DNA of 64,000 nucleotides from Pseudomonas silesiensis. GTDB taxonomy: Bacteria; Pseudomonadota; Gammaproteobacteria; Pseudomonadales; Pseudomonadaceae. The notes beneath the pieces are model-generated. The model was not told where the DNA came from. It searched no databases and was given only the letters and a program-made list of their open reading frames with translations. How positions within the stretch are numbered: position 1 is the stretch's first letter; each line of letters opens with the position of its first letter. Where the stretch lies: assembly GCF_001661075.1 (NCBI RefSeq), contig NZ_CP014870.1, positions 248,001 to 312,000 on the forward strand, written 5' to 3'. Shown here in pieces: positions 9,289 to 19,317 of the stretch. The translations under genes and the position numbers were made by a program.

Positions 9289-9816
9289 TCAAATCTCGAA
9301 CCATCGAAAGGCGAGAAAGCTTTGCGCAATGTTGCGCAGCAGTACCTTGTCGGCCCTGTTGGCTATGCCGTCACTGTTCACGTCAGTATTGGTGTACGAG
9401 TCCAGACTGCCATCATTGTCACCATCATAGGCCGCTGCACCTTTAATCCGAATGGGGATGCCAGGCGTGCCATCGTCTTCACTGAACTGAAGCGAGACGA
9501 CATTGGGGGAGCCATCCTGGTGATGGTCTTTCGCACTGATCTTGAGATAACGCTCCCAGTTATCTCCTTTATTGAACCAGTTCAGCTGCAGGAAAACTTC
9601 CGCAAACGCGGTCAACAGCAACTGGTCCTGGAAGTTCTGCTCGCCGTCGCTGTTGATGTCACCGGCGAAACCAAACTCAATCCTGCCGTCGGCGGACATA
9701 TCCACGGCAAAGGCTTCGTGTACCAGGTTGTCCGGGCTGTTGTGGAAGTGCAACAGCACCGCATCCGCTTTGCCGTTACCGCTACGATCCTGGGCTGTCA
9801 CTTTCAAATAACGCAT
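9289..9816 (-). CDS. Tandem-repeat protein with dockerin/EF-hand-like calcium motifs
   Basis: I do not recognise this gene. The 175-residue product is two copies of one module, residues 2-81 and 89-173. Each begins RYLK(V/I)(T/S)A(Q/K)D and ends FL...(N/R)WF. Each contains a D-x-N-S-D-G-x-x-N-x-x-D-x-x-L-L motif (DINSDGEQNFQDQLLL, DVNSDGIANRADKVLL) that looks like the calcium loop plus helix of dockerin type I or EF-hand domains. More acidic loops are DRSGNGKAD and DGDNDGSLD. There is no signal peptide or membrane segment. I chose the ATG at 9816 because GGAG lies 9 nt upstream; ATGs at 9822 and 9849 are alternatives. Confidence 0.7.
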   Translation of the reverse strand: MRYLKVTAQDRSGNGKADAVLLHFHNSPDNLVHEAFAVDMSADGRIEFGFAGDINSDGEQNFQDQLLLTAFAEVFLQLNWFNKGDNWERYLKISAKDHHQDGSPNVVSLQFSEDDGTPGIPIRIKGAAAYDGDNDGSLDSYTNTDVNSDGIANRADKVLLRNIAQSFLAFRWFEI

Positions 9817-9969
9817 GAGCATCTTCTCCGAATAAAAGATGCTCCACACTAGGGCTTGTGACTGGCCTTTCCTGTCGGGCGAATGCTTGGCGAGGCATGG
9901 GAAATCGCTGAATATGCATCAGGTCGAGTTACCCGGGCGTGTCGGAACAAACCCAACACTCAGCGGCGA

Positions 9970-10413
9970 TTAAAACTTCTCGAGCGTGCGACGGCTCTCG
10001 CTGGTCTCACGCGCCACTTCTTTGGGCTTATAAGCGCAATACCCCGGTCGCGGCCCGATTTTCGGGTGGTTGCGGCAGGTATCCGGGCGCTTTTCATAAA
10101 TAGTGCACAGACGGCTCTTACGATCCAGGTACAGGCAATCGTTGTTGCTCATGCGCTGAAGGGTGAAGATCTCGGACTTCTGGTTGTAGCGCTCGACGAT
10201 CCCTTCCTTCTGCAGGCGCTTGGCGATGTTCTTCGCCGGCTCGCCGCGCTCGAATTCGTCGACGATGCCGATTCGGATAAGATCCTTGATCTTGACCTCG
10301 ACCGGCAACGTGCAGCAGCTGGACACGCAGGAACCGCACATCGGCGCAGAGTATTTGGCCCAGGTATCGAGGCGATCGATCTCCGCGGCGGCGATCAGGT
10401 TGGACTTCATCAT
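9970..10413 (-). CDS. YkgJ-family cysteine cluster protein
   Basis: A 147-residue cytoplasmic protein of the CxxCxxxCC zinc/iron-binding family (YkgJ, UPF0153-like). Visible motifs are CGSCVSSCC near residue 26-34, then CLYLD, CTIYEKRPDTCRNHP and a final C in PGYCAYKP, which together could bind a metal or cluster. No enzymatic role is established for the family. The start is MMKSN at 10413, with the second Met as an equal alternative; no strong ribosome site is visible. It is divergent from glgP and probably transcribed alone. Confidence 0.85.
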   Translation of the reverse strand: MMKSNLIAAAEIDRLDTWAKYSAPMCGSCVSSCCTLPVEVKIKDLIRIGIVDEFERGEPAKNIAKRLQKEGIVERYNQKSEIFTLQRMSNNDCLYLDRKSRLCTIYEKRPDTCRNHPKIGPRPGYCAYKPKEVARETSESRRTLEKF

Positions 10414-10669
10414 CGGTTGTTACCAGCGTGTGCATCAGGGCGCGCGATCATACCGGGACTGGTGGATTTTTGAACAACCTTTCGCCAGTTTTTTTCATAA
10501 ACTACCCGGTAATCACTGTTTTCCGGCACGGGCCCTGCATTCTTTCCGGTGCGCGGCAAGGTAATCTTGATCTATCTCGCCCTAACGGGAAAAACTGCCG
10601 AACCAGAGTTCCAACGGCCTGTCTGACCGTCTAGGCTCAACTATTCCACGCTCGCCCGAGGTCTTATCG

Positions 10670-13120
10670 ATGACTCAAGAACCACTTGTTCGCGAAGCAG
10701 AGGTGGCCGCATTTCGCGACGCCGTCTTGACCAAACTCACCTATGCGGTGGGCAAAGACCCGGATCACGCCTTCGACCACGACTGGTTCGAAGCCATTGC
10801 CTTGGCGGCGCGCGATCACATGGTCGAGCACTGGATGGATCACACCCGGCAGATCTACCGCAAGGGTCAGAAGCGGGTTTACTACCTCTCCCTGGAATTT
10901 CTCATCGGCCGCCTGCTCTACGACAGCCTGAGCAACCTCGGCCTGCTGGATGTGGCCCGCGAGGCCCTGACCGAACTCGGCGTCGACCTTGAGCGCATCC
11001 GCCTGCTGGAGCCCGATGCGGCCCTTGGCAACGGTGGCCTCGGCCGTCTGGCCGCGTGCTTCATGGAAAGCATGTCGACCCTGGGCATCGCCGGCCACGG
11101 CTACGGCATTCGTTACGAGCACGGCTTGTTCCGCCAGGCCATCGTCGATGGCTGGCAGCAGGAACAGACCGAACACTGGCTGGATTTCGGCAACCCGTGG
11201 GAGTTCGAACGTCCGGAGGTCGTTTATCCGATCGGTTTTGGCGGCAGCGTCGAAACCGTCACCGACGAAACCGGCAAATCCAAGCAAGTCTGGACCCCGG
11301 CGGAAACCGTTCGCGCGATTGCCTACGACACCCCGGTGGTCGGCTGGCGCGGGGCGAGCGTCAACACGCTGCGCCTGTGGCGTGCCCGTGCCATGGAAGA
11401 TTTGCACCTGGAGCGCTTCAACGCTGGCGACCACCTGGGTGCCGTGGCGGAAGTCGCCCGGGCCGAAAGCATTTCCCGGGTACTCTACCCGGCCGACAGC
11501 ACCGAAGCCGGCCAGGAACTGCGCCTGCGCCAGGAATATTTCTTCGTCGCCGCGTCCTTGCAGGATTTGCTGCGGCGCCATCGCAACATGCACACCTCGG
11601 TCCTGACCTTGGGCGACCACGCGGCCATCCAGCTCAACGACACTCACCCCTCGATCGCCGTGGCCGAGCTGATGCGTCAGCTGGTCGACGTGTACGACGT
11701 GGCGTGGGACGCCGCCTGGCAGGTCACCGTCGACACGCTGTCCTACACCAACCACACGCTGTTGCCGGAAGCGCTGGAAACCTGGCCGGTCGGGTTGATG
11801 GAGCGCATGCTGCCGCGGCACATGCAGATCATTTACCTGATCAATGCCCAGCACATCGACTCGCTGAGGGCCAAGGGCGTCCATGACTTCGAAGTGCTGC
11901 GGGCGGTGTCGCTGATCGAGGAAGACAACGGCCGTCGTGTGCGCATGGGTAACCTGGCGTTCCTCGGTTCCCACAGTGTGAACGGCGTGTCCGCGCTGCA
12001 TACGCAGCTGATGCGCAAAACGGTGTTCTCCGAGCTGCACAAGCTCTATCCGGAGCGGATCAACAACAAGACCAACGGCATTACCTTCCGCCGCTGGCTG
12101 TACCAGGCCAACCCCGAACTGACCTCGATGATGGTCGATGCCCTCGGCCCGGATCTGCTCAATAACGCTGAAGAGCGCTTGCGCGACCTGGAACCCTTTG
12201 CCGAGAAAGCCGCGTTCCGCAAGGCGTTTGCCGACCAGCGCCTGCACAGCAAGAAAGCTCTGGCGTATATCATCCACGAGCGGCTGGGGGTGGCGGTCAA
12301 CCCGGCGGCGATGTTCGACGTACAGGTCAAGCGGATCCACGAATACAAACGGCAGTTGCTGAACCTGCTGCACACCGTCGCGCTCTATCAGGCGATTCGT
12401 GCCGAGCCGGAAGTCGACTGGGTACCGCGGGTGAAGATCTTCGCCGGCAAGGCCGCAGCCAGTTATCACCAGGCCAAGCTCATCATCAAATTGACCAACG
12501 ACATTGCCCGGGTCGTGAACAACGACCCGACCGTGCGTGGCTTGCTCAAAGTGGTATTCCTGCCCAACTACAACGTCAGCCTGGCGGAAAGCATCATTCC
12601 AGCGGCGGATTTGTCGGAACAGATTTCTACCGCAGGCTTCGAGGCGTCGGGCACCAGCAACATGAAGTTCGGCCTCAACGGCGCGTTGACCATCGGCACC
12701 CTGGATGGCGCCAACGTGGAAATGTGCGAGTTCATCGGCGCCGAACACATGTTCATCTTCGGCCTCAGCGCCCAGCAGGTCGAGGCGCGCAAGCAGAACC
12801 ACGAGTTCAACGCGACGCCGGATATTGCCGCGTCCCATCGGCTCAATGACGTGCTGCAGGCGATTCGCGGTGGGGTGTTCTCGCCGGATGATCCGTCTCG
12901 TTATACCGGGCTGATCGATTCGCTGATCGATTACGACCGCTTCCTGGTCTGTGCCGATTTCGATTCCTACTGGGACGCGCAGATGCGTGTCGAAGCCCAT
13001 TGGCACGATTCTCAGGCATGGTGGCGTTCGGCGGTATTGAACACCTCGCGGATGGGCTGGTTCTCCTCCGACCGGACCATTCGCGAGTACGCGACGGATA
13101 TCTGGAAAGCGCTGGAGTAA
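10670..13120 (+). CDS. glgP: Glycogen/maltodextrin phosphorylase
   Basis: Releases glucose-1-phosphate from alpha-1,4-glucan by phosphorolysis using pyridoxal phosphate. The 816-residue length fits the bacterial GT35 family, and the PLP lysine is in SGTSNMKFGLNG (about Lys666). Other family signatures are NGGLGRLAACFMES and NGITFRRWLYQANP. No other glycogen gene adjoins it, so it acts with glg genes elsewhere. The 256 nt upstream to the YkgJ gene hold no gene I can support. A long open antisense frame across it is a codon-bias shadow. Confidence 0.97.
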   Translation: MTQEPLVREAEVAAFRDAVLTKLTYAVGKDPDHAFDHDWFEAIALAARDHMVEHWMDHTRQIYRKGQKRVYYLSLEFLIGRLLYDSLSNLGLLDVAREALTELGVDLERIRLLEPDAALGNGGLGRLAACFMESMSTLGIAGHGYGIRYEHGLFRQAIVDGWQQEQTEHWLDFGNPWEFERPEVVYPIGFGGSVETVTDETGKSKQVWTPAETVRAIAYDTPVVGWRGASVNTLRLWRARAMEDLHLERFNAGDHLGAVAEVARAESISRVLYPADSTEAGQELRLRQEYFFVAASLQDLLRRHRNMHTSVLTLGDHAAIQLNDTHPSIAVAELMRQLVDVYDVAWDAAWQVTVDTLSYTNHTLLPEALETWPVGLMERMLPRHMQIIYLINAQHIDSLRAKGVHDFEVLRAVSLIEEDNGRRVRMGNLAFLGSHSVNGVSALHTQLMRKTVFSELHKLYPERINNKTNGITFRRWLYQANPELTSMMVDALGPDLLNNAEERLRDLEPFAEKAAFRKAFADQRLHSKKALAYIIHERLGVAVNPAAMFDVQVKRIHEYKRQLLNLLHTVALYQAIRAEPEVDWVPRVKIFAGKAAASYHQAKLIIKLTNDIARVVNNDPTVRGLLKVVFLPNYNVSLAESIIPAADLSEQISTAGFEASGTSNMKFGLNGALTIGTLDGANVEMCEFIGAEHMFIFGLSAQQVEARKQNHEFNATPDIAASHRLNDVLQAIRGGVFSPDDPSRYTGLIDSLIDYDRFLVCADFDSYWDAQMRVEAHWHDSQAWWRSAVLNTSRMGWFSSDRTIREYATDIWKALE

Positions 13121-13194
13121 TTTCTAACAGTAATTGCGAAGCAGGCCCGACGATGGTTGGGCTTGATCGATATACTCAGCACCACCTTAATCCC

Positions 13195-13283
13195 TGTGGG
13201 AGCGGGCTTGCTCGCGAAAGCGGACTGACATTCAACATCGTTGTTGAATGTCATGGCCTCTTCGCGAGCAAGCCCGCTCCCAC
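13195..13283. repeat. REPIN (GTGGGAGC type, spacer subfamily B)
   Basis: Inverted pair TGTGGGAGCGGGCTTGCTCG / CGAGCAAGCCCGCTCCCACA. The spacer contains its own dyad GACATTCAACA...TGTTGAATGTC around 13226-13251. It lies between glgP and the DUF2339 gene. Confidence 0.9.
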
Positions 13284-13406
13284 ATTGGGTTTGTGGTGCA
13301 GGTGCAATCTGCGCTCGCACTGGAATACGGGGGGCTGGTCACTAGACTGAACGAGGCGCTCTACCGTCTGGAATGCCCCATCGCGGGCCGCTTAGGGATA
13401 TCGACC

Positions 13407-16400
13407 ATGCAATGGATGTTCATGCTGATTGGGCTGGTGCTGGGCTGGATGCTCGACGAGTCGTTCAGCGATGCGCTGTTGGGCGCACTGCTCGGGTTGG
13501 GGATCGGTCAGGCCATCCGTATCGGCCGCCTGGATTCACAAGCTGCGGAGCAACGCTTGCTGCTTGAGAAGGCACAGGTTGCGCTGCATGCGGTCGAGCA
13601 ACGTCTGGCATTGCTGGAGGTGTCGGGCGTCAAATTGCCTGAAGCCAATGAACTTGCGCCGTCCGCTGACATCATTGTCGATGAAGTTTCTGCCCAAACC
13701 CCCGAATTGATCTGGGAACTCCCGCCCGAACTGGAGCCGATGCCGGCTGCGGCTACCGAAACCAGTCCGCCGCCCCCTGTCGATGCATGGAAACCCGAGC
13801 CGGTTACCCGTGAACCGCAACGATCGGCCTTCCCTCGCGACCCTGATTTCATCGAGCGCGCTATCAGCGTTGCCCGCGCCTGGCTGTTCGGCGGCAACAC
13901 CGTCCTGCGCGTCGGTGTGGTGCTGTTGTTCCTCGGCCTGGCGTTCCTGCTGCGCTATGCCACCGAAGGCATGGTGGTGCCGATCGAATTGCGTTACGCC
14001 GGTGTCGCGGCGGCGGCATTGGGCCTTCTGGGGCTGGGTTGGTGGCTCAGGGCGCGCAACGACAATTACGCACTGATGCTGCAAGGCACCGCAATTGCGG
14101 TGTTGTACTTGACGGTATTTGCCGCGATGCGCCTGCATCCGCTGCTCGATCCCACCGCTGCGTTGGGCTTGCTGGTTGCGGTGACGGTGTTCTCGGCGAT
14201 TCTGGCCATTACCCAGGACGCTTTGGGGCTGGCCGCCGCGGCGGCACTTGGCGGTTTTGCGGCGCCGATCCTGACGTCGACCGGTGCCGGCGACCCTGTT
14301 GCGCTGTTCAGTTACTTCGCCTTGCTCAATGCCGGTATCTTCGCCATCGCCTGGTTCAAGGCCTGGCGTTTGCTCAATCTGATCGGTTTCGTCGGCACCT
14401 TCGGCATCGGGGTCGCCTGGGGCCTGCGCTCCTATACGCCGGACCTGTTGTGGAGCACCGAGCCGTTCCTGATTCTGTTTTTCCTGATGTACCTGGCCAT
14501 CGGCCTGCTGTTCGCCCGGCGCAAGCTGTTGGACATGCCCGACGCAGCCGAAGACGACAGCCGCGATGCGCTGCTGCGCGGGTCGGCACTCAAGGGTGAC
14601 TATGTCGACGGCACCCTGCTGTTCGGCCCGCCGCTGGTGGGCTTCGGCTTGCAGTTCGCGCTGGTCCAGCACCTGGAATTCGCCGCGGCGTTCAGTGCGT
14701 TGGCGCTGGGCATGATCTACATGGGGCTCGCCCGATTGCTGATGGGTGGCCGGGCCTTGCTGCTGGCGGAAACCTGCCTGGCGTTGGGCGTGATCTTCGC
14801 CAGCCTGGCGATTCCGCTGGGGCTCGACGCCCGCTGGACAGCCGCAGCCTGGGCAGTGGAAGGCGCGGGTATTTTCTGGCTCGGCCTGCGTCAGCAGCGA
14901 ACGCTGGCCCGGGCCTTTGCCTTGCTGCTGCAACTGGGGTCGGCACTGACATTCCTCAGTGAGCTGCGAATGGGCGAGAGCAGCCTGCTCGACGGGGCGC
15001 CACTGAGTGCGTTGATGCTCGGCGGGGCGTTGTTGTTCAGCTTCTATCAGTTGCGCAGCGCTTTGCCTGAACAGACTTCGCCGTGGGAGCGCAACGGGCT
15101 GCCCGTGCTGGCCAGCCTCGGCCTGGCCTTCCTCTACTTGCTGGCGCCGTTGTTCTTCTTCACCCAAGGTACGGCGATCAGTTGGGCGCTTGCGGGGTTG
15201 GCGACGCTGTTTATCGGCCTGCACCTGCAATCGCGGACGCTCCTGCTCAGCGCTTTTGCCGTGCAATTATTGGGCGGTGCGGCGTTCCTGCTGGCCGGAC
15301 ACAGTCTGCTCGGGCCATTGGCCAGCGAAGGTCTGCGCCCCTTGGCTCATGGTGGTTTCTGGACCCCGCTGTTGCTGGGCCTGGCCGCGCTGGTCGGGGC
15401 CTGGCGTTTGCAGCTCGGCAATCACGGCACGGCATTCGATCCATTGAGCTTGAATCGTTTGTCCGACGTGTTGTTGGCGTGGGGCGCGGGCTGGTGGGCG
15501 CTGGCGTGGATCAGTGAAGTGCTGCGTTTTGCCCCGGTGAGTCTGCAGGCGACGTTATTGCTGTTCGTCGCAGCGGTCAGTGTCGCTTTGTGGGCCGTGT
15601 TGGCGCTACGTCTGAAATGGCCGTCACTGGGATTGCTCTGCACCGTGCTGATTCCCGCTGCCGGTCTGGTGTTGCTGGCGGCCTGGCACTCGCGTTATCA
15701 CCCGGCCGCCCATTTCGCCTGGTTAGCCTGGGCAGCAGTGTTCGTTGTGCATTTCATCTCCATGAGGCGCCTGGGGCCGATGATGCCGGCGCGCCCTCTG
15801 GGCGTGGCCCATGTCGTCGGTTGTTGGCTGCTGATCGGTGTACTGGCGCTGGAATTGCGTTACGGCTTGCTGTTGTTGTCCGAACACTACAACGCCTGGC
15901 GCTGGTTGGGTTGGGCGATGCTGCCGAGCCTGTACCTGGTGCTCGCGGCGGCGCCCCGAGCCTGGCCTTGGCCGGTGTCGGCTTATCCCCGGGAATACCG
16001 TGTGTATGCGGCAGTGCCCCTGGCATTGTTGATGCTCGGCTGGTTCTGGCTGGCGAACCTCGTCAGTGATGGCGCTGCCGAGCCGCTGCCCTATGTGCCG
16101 CTGATCAACCCGCTGGAGTTGGGCCTGCTGTTCACGCTGTTCGGCCTATACGTCTGGTCCCGCAGTGCGGTGACGCAAGGGGTGATTCGCAAGGATTACG
16201 CTGCGCCGGCCACGCAGCTGATCGCCGGGTTTTCGCTGTTTGCATTCTTTACTGCGCTGGTGATGCGCACCGCCCACCACTGGGGCGATGTGCCGTTCGA
16301 GCTGGATGCCTTGCTCGAATCCATGCGGGTGCAAGCCGGCCTTTCCATTGTCTGGACCTTGATCGCCCTGAGCCTGATGATCGGCGGTCATCTGCGACAT

Positions 16401-16628
16401 CGCCGCGAGGTCTGGCTGATCGGGGCGGCGCTGATCGGTGTCGTGGTGGCCAAGCTGTTCTTTGTCGAATTGAGTAACCGCGGCGGGCTGGCACGGATCG
16501 TGTCGTTTATCGGCGTTGGCGTATTGCTGTTGGTGGTCGGTTATTTCGCCCCGTTGCCTCCCAAACGCACTGATGCTGTGCCTGATCCTGCAACACTGGC
16601 CCCGCAAACCGAAGGAGTGTCACCTTGA
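13407..16628 (+). CDS. DUF2339 large polytopic membrane protein
   Basis: A 1073-residue inner-membrane protein. The first 50 residues form one or two membrane segments (MFMLIGLVLGWMLDE, ALLGALLGLGIGQAIR). A coiled-coil and proline-rich soluble segment follows to about residue 150, then a continuous run of more than twenty hydrophobic helices to near the C terminus. This matches the DUF2339 family, whose role is unknown. The ATG at 13407 is preceded by AGGG; an open frame extends further up into a REPIN and is rejected. It is translationally coupled to the DUF3999 gene, a pairing I recall as common, suggesting one complex. Confidence 0.88.
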   Translation: MQWMFMLIGLVLGWMLDESFSDALLGALLGLGIGQAIRIGRLDSQAAEQRLLLEKAQVALHAVEQRLALLEVSGVKLPEANELAPSADIIVDEVSAQTPELIWELPPELEPMPAAATETSPPPPVDAWKPEPVTREPQRSAFPRDPDFIERAISVARAWLFGGNTVLRVGVVLLFLGLAFLLRYATEGMVVPIELRYAGVAAAALGLLGLGWWLRARNDNYALMLQGTAIAVLYLTVFAAMRLHPLLDPTAALGLLVAVTVFSAILAITQDALGLAAAAALGGFAAPILTSTGAGDPVALFSYFALLNAGIFAIAWFKAWRLLNLIGFVGTFGIGVAWGLRSYTPDLLWSTEPFLILFFLMYLAIGLLFARRKLLDMPDAAEDDSRDALLRGSALKGDYVDGTLLFGPPLVGFGLQFALVQHLEFAAAFSALALGMIYMGLARLLMGGRALLLAETCLALGVIFASLAIPLGLDARWTAAAWAVEGAGIFWLGLRQQRTLARAFALLLQLGSALTFLSELRMGESSLLDGAPLSALMLGGALLFSFYQLRSALPEQTSPWERNGLPVLASLGLAFLYLLAPLFFFTQGTAISWALAGLATLFIGLHLQSRTLLLSAFAVQLLGGAAFLLAGHSLLGPLASEGLRPLAHGGFWTPLLLGLAALVGAWRLQLGNHGTAFDPLSLNRLSDVLLAWGAGWWALAWISEVLRFAPVSLQATLLLFVAAVSVALWAVLALRLKWPSLGLLCTVLIPAAGLVLLAAWHSRYHPAAHFAWLAWAAVFVVHFISMRRLGPMMPARPLGVAHVVGCWLLIGVLALELRYGLLLLSEHYNAWRWLGWAMLPSLYLVLAAAPRAWPWPVSAYPREYRVYAAVPLALLMLGWFWLANLVSDGAAEPLPYVPLINPLELGLLFTLFGLYVWSRSAVTQGVIRKDYAAPATQLIAGFSLFAFFTALVMRTAHHWGDVPFELDALLESMRVQAGLSIVWTLIALSLMIGGHLRHRREVWLIGAALIGVVVAKLFFVELSNRGGLARIVSFIGVGVLLLVVGYFAPLPPKRTDAVPDPATLAPQTEGVSP

Positions 16629-17998
16629 GTCAGAAGCTGATCCTGGTCTGGTTGAGCGCTGTTGCGATGGGCGTGGCCCTGTCGGCGCATGCCCGGGAAA
16701 CGCCGGCGGATTTCGCCACGCAGGTGCCGTTGACCGTCAGTGGCCAAGGCCCATGGTATCGACTCGAATTGCCTTTGGACGTGCAACTGAAGGCACGACG
16801 AACCGACCTGGGCGATGTGCGCGTGTTCAATGCCGCCGGTGAGCCTCAGGCCTATGCCCTGGCTCGGGCGCCCGCGCAAACCAGCGAAAGCCGCCACCTT
16901 ACCGAGGTGAAATGGTTCCCGCTGTACAACTCGGCGGATGCCACCGAGCAAGCGCCGAGCATCCGGGTGCGATCGAGCGCCAACGGCACGCTGGTCGACG
17001 TACAACCGTCCACTCAGCTGGAGGCGGGCGAAGAAGTGCTGCGCGGCTGGTTGCTCGACGCCAGCGGTATCAAGGCGCCGTTGCAGCAATTGATCCTCGA
17101 CTGGACCAGCGAGCGCGACGGCTTCCAGCGTTTCAGCATCGAGGCCAGTGACGACTTGCAGCATTGGCAATCCTGGGGCGAGGGCCAAATAGCGCGGCTG
17201 ACGTTTGCCGACGAACGGGTCGAGCAGCATGAGATCGGCCTTCCAGGTCAATCGGCGCGCTATCTGCGCTTGCTGTGGAAGGCGCCGCAATCGGCGCCGA
17301 CACTGACCTCGGTGCAACTGGAAAGTGTCAGCACTAGCAGCTTGCCTATGCCGTTGGTCTGGTCGCAATCATTGGCCGGCAGCGCCATCAAGGGCGGTGA
17401 ATATACCTGGCAATTGCCGATGGGATTGAATGTCGAGCGTTTGCAGGTAGAACTCGGTCAACCCAACAGCCTGGCCCCCGTAACCTTGTCCGGTCGTCGG
17501 GAAAGCAGTTTGCCGTGGCAGCCGTTAGGCGGTGGTTTGCTCTATCGACTGACCCAGAATGGCCAGGATGTGGTGCAGAACGAATTGCTGCTGCCGGGGC
17601 ATACCGTGCAGCAATTGAAACTGACAGTGGATGAACGAGGTGGGGGCATTGGTGAGCAAGCGCCGTCCATCAGGTTTGCCGTGCGCGCCACCCAACTGGT
17701 GTTCCTGGCGCGCGGGGCGGGGCCTTACACGCTGGCACTGGGGAATGCGACGGTGAAGGCGGCGAACCTGCCGCTGTCGACGCTGATACCGGATTACAGC
17801 GCGGCGAAGTTGGCGACGTTGGGCAAGGCTACGGTTGATGGTCCAGTGGTTGGCACGTCGACTTCGACGGTAACAACGGCGGTGATTCCTGACGTGAACT
17901 GGAAGAAATTCGGGTTGTGGGCGGTGTTGTTGCTGAGCGTTTTGTTCCTGGCGGCGATGGCGTTCAGCTTGTTGCGCAAGCCTGCTGCCAAATCCTGA
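16625..17998 (+). CDS. DUF3999 domain-containing exported membrane protein
   Basis: A 457-residue protein with signal peptide (VWLSAVAMGVALSAHA, cleavage before RETPADF). A large beta-rich extracytoplasmic region follows, then a C-terminal membrane anchor (FGLWAVLLLSVLFLAAMAFS) and a short basic tail. This is the DUF3999 layout. It starts with TTG at 16625, which overlaps the TGA of the DUF2339 gene (TTGA), and AAGGAG lies 8-13 nt upstream, so the unusual start is well supported. The protein probably works with the DUF2339 partner in the envelope. Function unknown. Confidence 0.88.
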   Translation: MSQKLILVWLSAVAMGVALSAHARETPADFATQVPLTVSGQGPWYRLELPLDVQLKARRTDLGDVRVFNAAGEPQAYALARAPAQTSESRHLTEVKWFPLYNSADATEQAPSIRVRSSANGTLVDVQPSTQLEAGEEVLRGWLLDASGIKAPLQQLILDWTSERDGFQRFSIEASDDLQHWQSWGEGQIARLTFADERVEQHEIGLPGQSARYLRLLWKAPQSAPTLTSVQLESVSTSSLPMPLVWSQSLAGSAIKGGEYTWQLPMGLNVERLQVELGQPNSLAPVTLSGRRESSLPWQPLGGGLLYRLTQNGQDVVQNELLLPGHTVQQLKLTVDERGGGIGEQAPSIRFAVRATQLVFLARGAGPYTLALGNATVKAANLPLSTLIPDYSAAKLATLGKATVDGPVVGTSTSTVTTAVIPDVNWKKFGLWAVLLLSVLFLAAMAFSLLRKPAAKS

Positions 17999-18019
17999 GA
18001 GTGGCGGGCGCTGCGCGCC

Positions 18020-18114
18020 ATTCGCGAGCAGGCTCGGTCCCACAAGTGATCCGCAGTGGTCCCGGAATTTGCGTCCAACGCTGATCCCGTGTGGGAGCGA
18101 GCTTGCTCGCGAAG
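18020..18114. repeat. Outward-facing REP pair
   Basis: A degenerate unit TTCGCGAGCAGGCTCGGTCC (18021-18042) and an intact unit GTGTGGGAGCGAGCTTGCTC (18090-18114) are arranged tail-to-tail, opposite to the usual REPIN. Both lie between the DUF3999 gene and fbp. Confidence 0.75.
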
Positions 18115-18303
18115 GCTGAATATCAGGCAAAGAAAATCTCGAAACTGCCACCAATCTTCAGCTCACATTCCATCCGTTTCGAACTACGCTCAATCGGGCA
18201 CATGAACTCTATTGGGTGTAACACGTCTGATAGGAGGAAATGCGCCCCGACTCGCGTTAAACTGCGCGGGTTTTTAGCCCCCCCCATTCCACCGGAGCCT
18301 TCC

Positions 18304-19314
18304 ATGTCCCGCGTTACCCTGAGTCGCTATTTGATTGAGCAGACCCGTAGCAACAACACCCCTGCCGATCTGCGTTTCCTGATCGAAGTGGTGGCGCGTG
18401 CCTGCAAGGAAATCAGCCACGCCGTGTCCAAAGGCGCCCTCGGTGGTGTTCTGGGCAGCATGGGCACCGAAAACGTCCAAGGCGAAGTGCAGAAGAAACT
18501 CGACGTGATCTCCAACGAGATCCTGCTCGAAGCCAACGAATGGGGCGGTCACCTGGCCGGCATGGCGTCCGAAGAAATGGACAACGCCTACCAGATCCCG
18601 GGCAAATACCCGAAAGGCGCGTACTTGCTGGTTTTCGACCCGCTGGACGGTTCGTCGAACATCGATATCAACGCACCGGTCGGCACCATCTTCTCGGTAC
18701 TGCGTTGCCCGAACGAGCACCTGAGCCAGAACGAATCCCTGAGCGAGAAAGCCTTCCTGCAGCCAGGCACCCAGCAAGTTGCCGCCGGTTACGCGATCTA
18801 CGGTCCACAAACCATGCTGATCCTGACCCTGGGCGACGGTGTGAAAGGCTTCACCCTGGACCGTGAAATGGGCAGCTTCGTGCTGACCCATGAAGACATC
18901 AAGATCCCGAAGTCCACTCAGGAGTTCGCGATCAACTCGTCCAATCAGCGTCACTGGGAAGCTCCGGTACAACGCTACGTCAGCGAATTGCTGGCCGGTG
19001 AAGAAGGCCCGCTGAAAAAGAACTACAACATGCGCTGGGTTGCCGCGATGGTGGCGGACGTGCACCGCATCCTGACCCGTGGCGGCTTGTTCATGTACCC
19101 GCGCGACAGCCGTGAACCGTCCAAGCCGGGCAAGCTGCGTCTGATGTACGAAGCCAACCCGATGTCTTTCCTGGTTGAACAGGCTGGCGGCGCTTCCACC
19201 GATGGCCATCAGCGCATCCTCGACATTCAGCCTGAAGGCCTGCACCAGCGCGTGGCGGTGTTCCTCGGCTCGAAAGAAGAAGTCGAACGCGTCACGGCTT
19301 ACCATAAGGAATAA
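18304..19314 (+). CDS. fbp: Fructose-1,6-bisphosphatase class I
   Basis: Hydrolyses fructose-1,6-bisphosphate in gluconeogenesis. The 336-residue protein has the metal/phosphate signature [10 protein letters not shown] at 112-121, and GGLFMYPRD near residue 259. Codon use is that of a well expressed gene. I chose the ATG at 18304 ([14 protein letters not shown]), with GGAG 7 nt upstream; the longer open frame from 18091 begins in a REP. A DUF924 gene follows after 3 nt and is probably cotranscribed. Confidence 0.97.
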   Translation: MSRVTLSRYLIEQTRSNNTPADLRFLIEVVARACKEISHAVSKGALGGVLGSMGTENVQGEVQKKLDVISNEILLEANEWGGHLAGMASEEMDNAYQIPGKYPKGAYLLVFDPLDGSSNIDINAPVGTIFSVLRCPNEHLSQNESLSEKAFLQPGTQQVAAGYAIYGPQTMLILTLGDGVKGFTLDREMGSFVLTHEDIKIPKSTQEFAINSSNQRHWEAPVQRYVSELLAGEEGPLKKNYNMRWVAAMVADVHRILTRGGLFMYPRDSREPSKPGKLRLMYEANPMSFLVEQAGGASTDGHQRILDIQPEGLHQRVAVFLGSKEEVERVTAYHKE

Positions 19315-19317
19315 ACC

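Noticed and set aside
10664..13006. 780-codon antisense open frame across glgP
   Set aside because: It is a shadow of the strong third-position GC bias of glgP; the translation has no recognisable domain and glgP is certain.
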